Assembly (NCBI RefSeq): GCF_963678635.1
Contig: NC_087065.1
Coordinates: 38,403,888 to 38,467,887 of the forward strand
DNA: 64,000 nucleotides
Source of the DNA: Symsagittifera roscoffensis
Lineage: Eukaryota > Xenacoelomorpha > Acoela > Convolutidae
Direction of reading: 5' to 3'
Shown here: positions 62,998 through 64,000 of the stretch, piece after piece
Layout of the letters: each line of letters begins with the position of its first letter
Position numbering within the stretch: the first letter of the stretch is position 1
Position numbers and translations under genes: made by a program
The notes under the pieces: generated by a model
Databases searched by the model: none
What the model was told of the DNA's origin: nothing
The model's input: only the letters and a program-made list of their open reading frames with translations

Positions 62998-64000
62998 AGG
63001 AAATTGTTTCGCCCCACCCACCCGACCTAAGCCTTTACCCACCCACCTGATCAGTCAGTGCGCCTTCACGTCTTCTTTTGAAAATTGATTCATTCCGTAG
63101 CTGGAATTGATTAATGGTTTTCCCTAATACATGAAACTTTGACAGACAGATATCCAACTATTTGATAGAGCATTTTTCGAATCACTTCTTCAAATAGATT
63201 TTCAAAAAAAGCCTAAAAAAATCATGCGCTTTTATTACATATGTCATCGAAGCAAAAAGAGTACCGTGTTGGTTCCATAAATGGCTCCCAGTACCCACAA
63301 TGCTAAGATGCAGGAAAAATACCTTTCTATTGAATTTGAGATACAATGTCTCATGAAGGAAATAGAAACGCTATTCTAGGGTGCAGGTTTTCTGAAAAAA
63401 TGGTATCAGCTGAAACATAACAGCACAACATAGCGGCTGCTCTCTATTTCTCTGCTCTTTATTCGAGGTCCCGGATGCCCCTACCTGGGACCACAAGGGT
63501 CCCAGGGCGCATCCTATAGGGATTAGAGCATCAAACGTACAATCATGAAATGAGAAATTCTAATCACTTATTACAATGTTCCATATTTCATTTTGCTCAG
63601 CAATCAGTAAACTGTTGTATTTTTAACTTGAAGAGCCTATTATATTATCAAACAAAATTTTTCGATAAAAATTACATTTTCTTTTAGTTTTTCAAACAAT
63701 ATTTTACAATTTGAAACAAAAAGAAACCTTGCATTTCTTTGCAGTAACTAAGTCAGTGCACTGTAGCTACACTAGTGAATGTAAAACATAGTTAAAAAAA
63801 CGGACAACTGAATCTGGTTTTTTAAATTTAATGTTTTTTTGTTCGGCTTTTAAATAGGATCACGTCAATTAATAATTGAAATTGAGCAAAGACAAGAATA
63901 TAACACTCGCAATTTTTGTTCAATATTGACTAGAAAAATGATCAAACCACTCTATATTGCCTATGGCAAGCTCAAAACATCCATCAAAAACCACTTTTGT
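62998..64000 (+). repeat. Module 31, family D, left part only
   Basis: This is a D module cut by the window edge. It has the left end AGGAAATTGTTTCGCCCC and the patch TAAGCCTTTA, then diverges from modules 20 and 30 by scattered changes and small indels. The nested palindrome is at 63473-63514. The minus-strand open frame seen in modules 20 and 30 meets a stop here near 63375. Confidence 0.88.

Noticed and set aside
1-64000. Integron cassette array
   Set aside because: Regular cassettes with hairpin ends invite the comparison, but there is no integrase, no cassette genes and no attC core (RYYYAAC with GTTRRRY) at the junctions.
1-64000. LTR retrotransposon or terminal-inverted-repeat transposon array
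   Set aside because: I saw no long terminal repeats within modules, no inverted copies of the ends, no consistent target duplications at junctions and no polymerase, integrase or transposase remnants.

Overview
This window looks like non-coding, repetitive eukaryotic DNA. It is AT-rich with isolated GC-rich islands. I found no convincing protein-coding gene, tRNA, rRNA, CRISPR array or bacterial operon on either strand. The A/T-run texture resembles invertebrate, perhaps nematode, repeat DNA, but nothing here identifies the host.

The whole 64 kb is one head-to-tail array of 31 modules: 29 complete, plus a partial one at each edge. All point the same way. Every module ends with a GC-rich terminal hairpin followed 30-60 nt later by CCAYCTAG, and the next module starts on the next base. 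Sequence and ends define four families. A is about 2.2 kb (18 copies). B is about 2.47 kb (3). C is about 1.6 kb (5, two of them strongly deviant). D is 2.3-2.5 kb (3 complete, 2 partial).

Layout: D right end (1-445); B (446-2921); five C (2922-10935); nine A (10936-30847); B, D, B, D (30848-40592); nine A (40593-60494); D (60495-62997); partial D (62998-64000).

All families share one plan. The left end is family-specific and carries a short hypervariable patch. Within the first 70-150 bp there is usually a compact hairpin with a 3-nt loop. At about 300-500 bp lies a nested double palindrome. A long AT-rich body follows. The right-terminal part of A, B, D and two C modules carries GCATGC(A)n, and every module then has the terminal hairpin and CTAG. 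B, D and one C module contain internal subrepeats with a period of 519-522 bp.

Ten different family-to-family junctions occur, all exactly at CTAG. Near-identical modules recur at scattered, non-collinear positions. The terminal hairpin shows compensatory base changes. Together these suggest that the module is the unit of mobilisation or amplification, and that its 3' end is recognised as structured DNA or RNA. The closest known analogue is the 3' end of Helitron-type rolling-circle elements (a hairpin, then CTRR). No Rep/helicase is encoded here, so these would be non-autonomous elements or a satellite derived from them. That assignment is inference.
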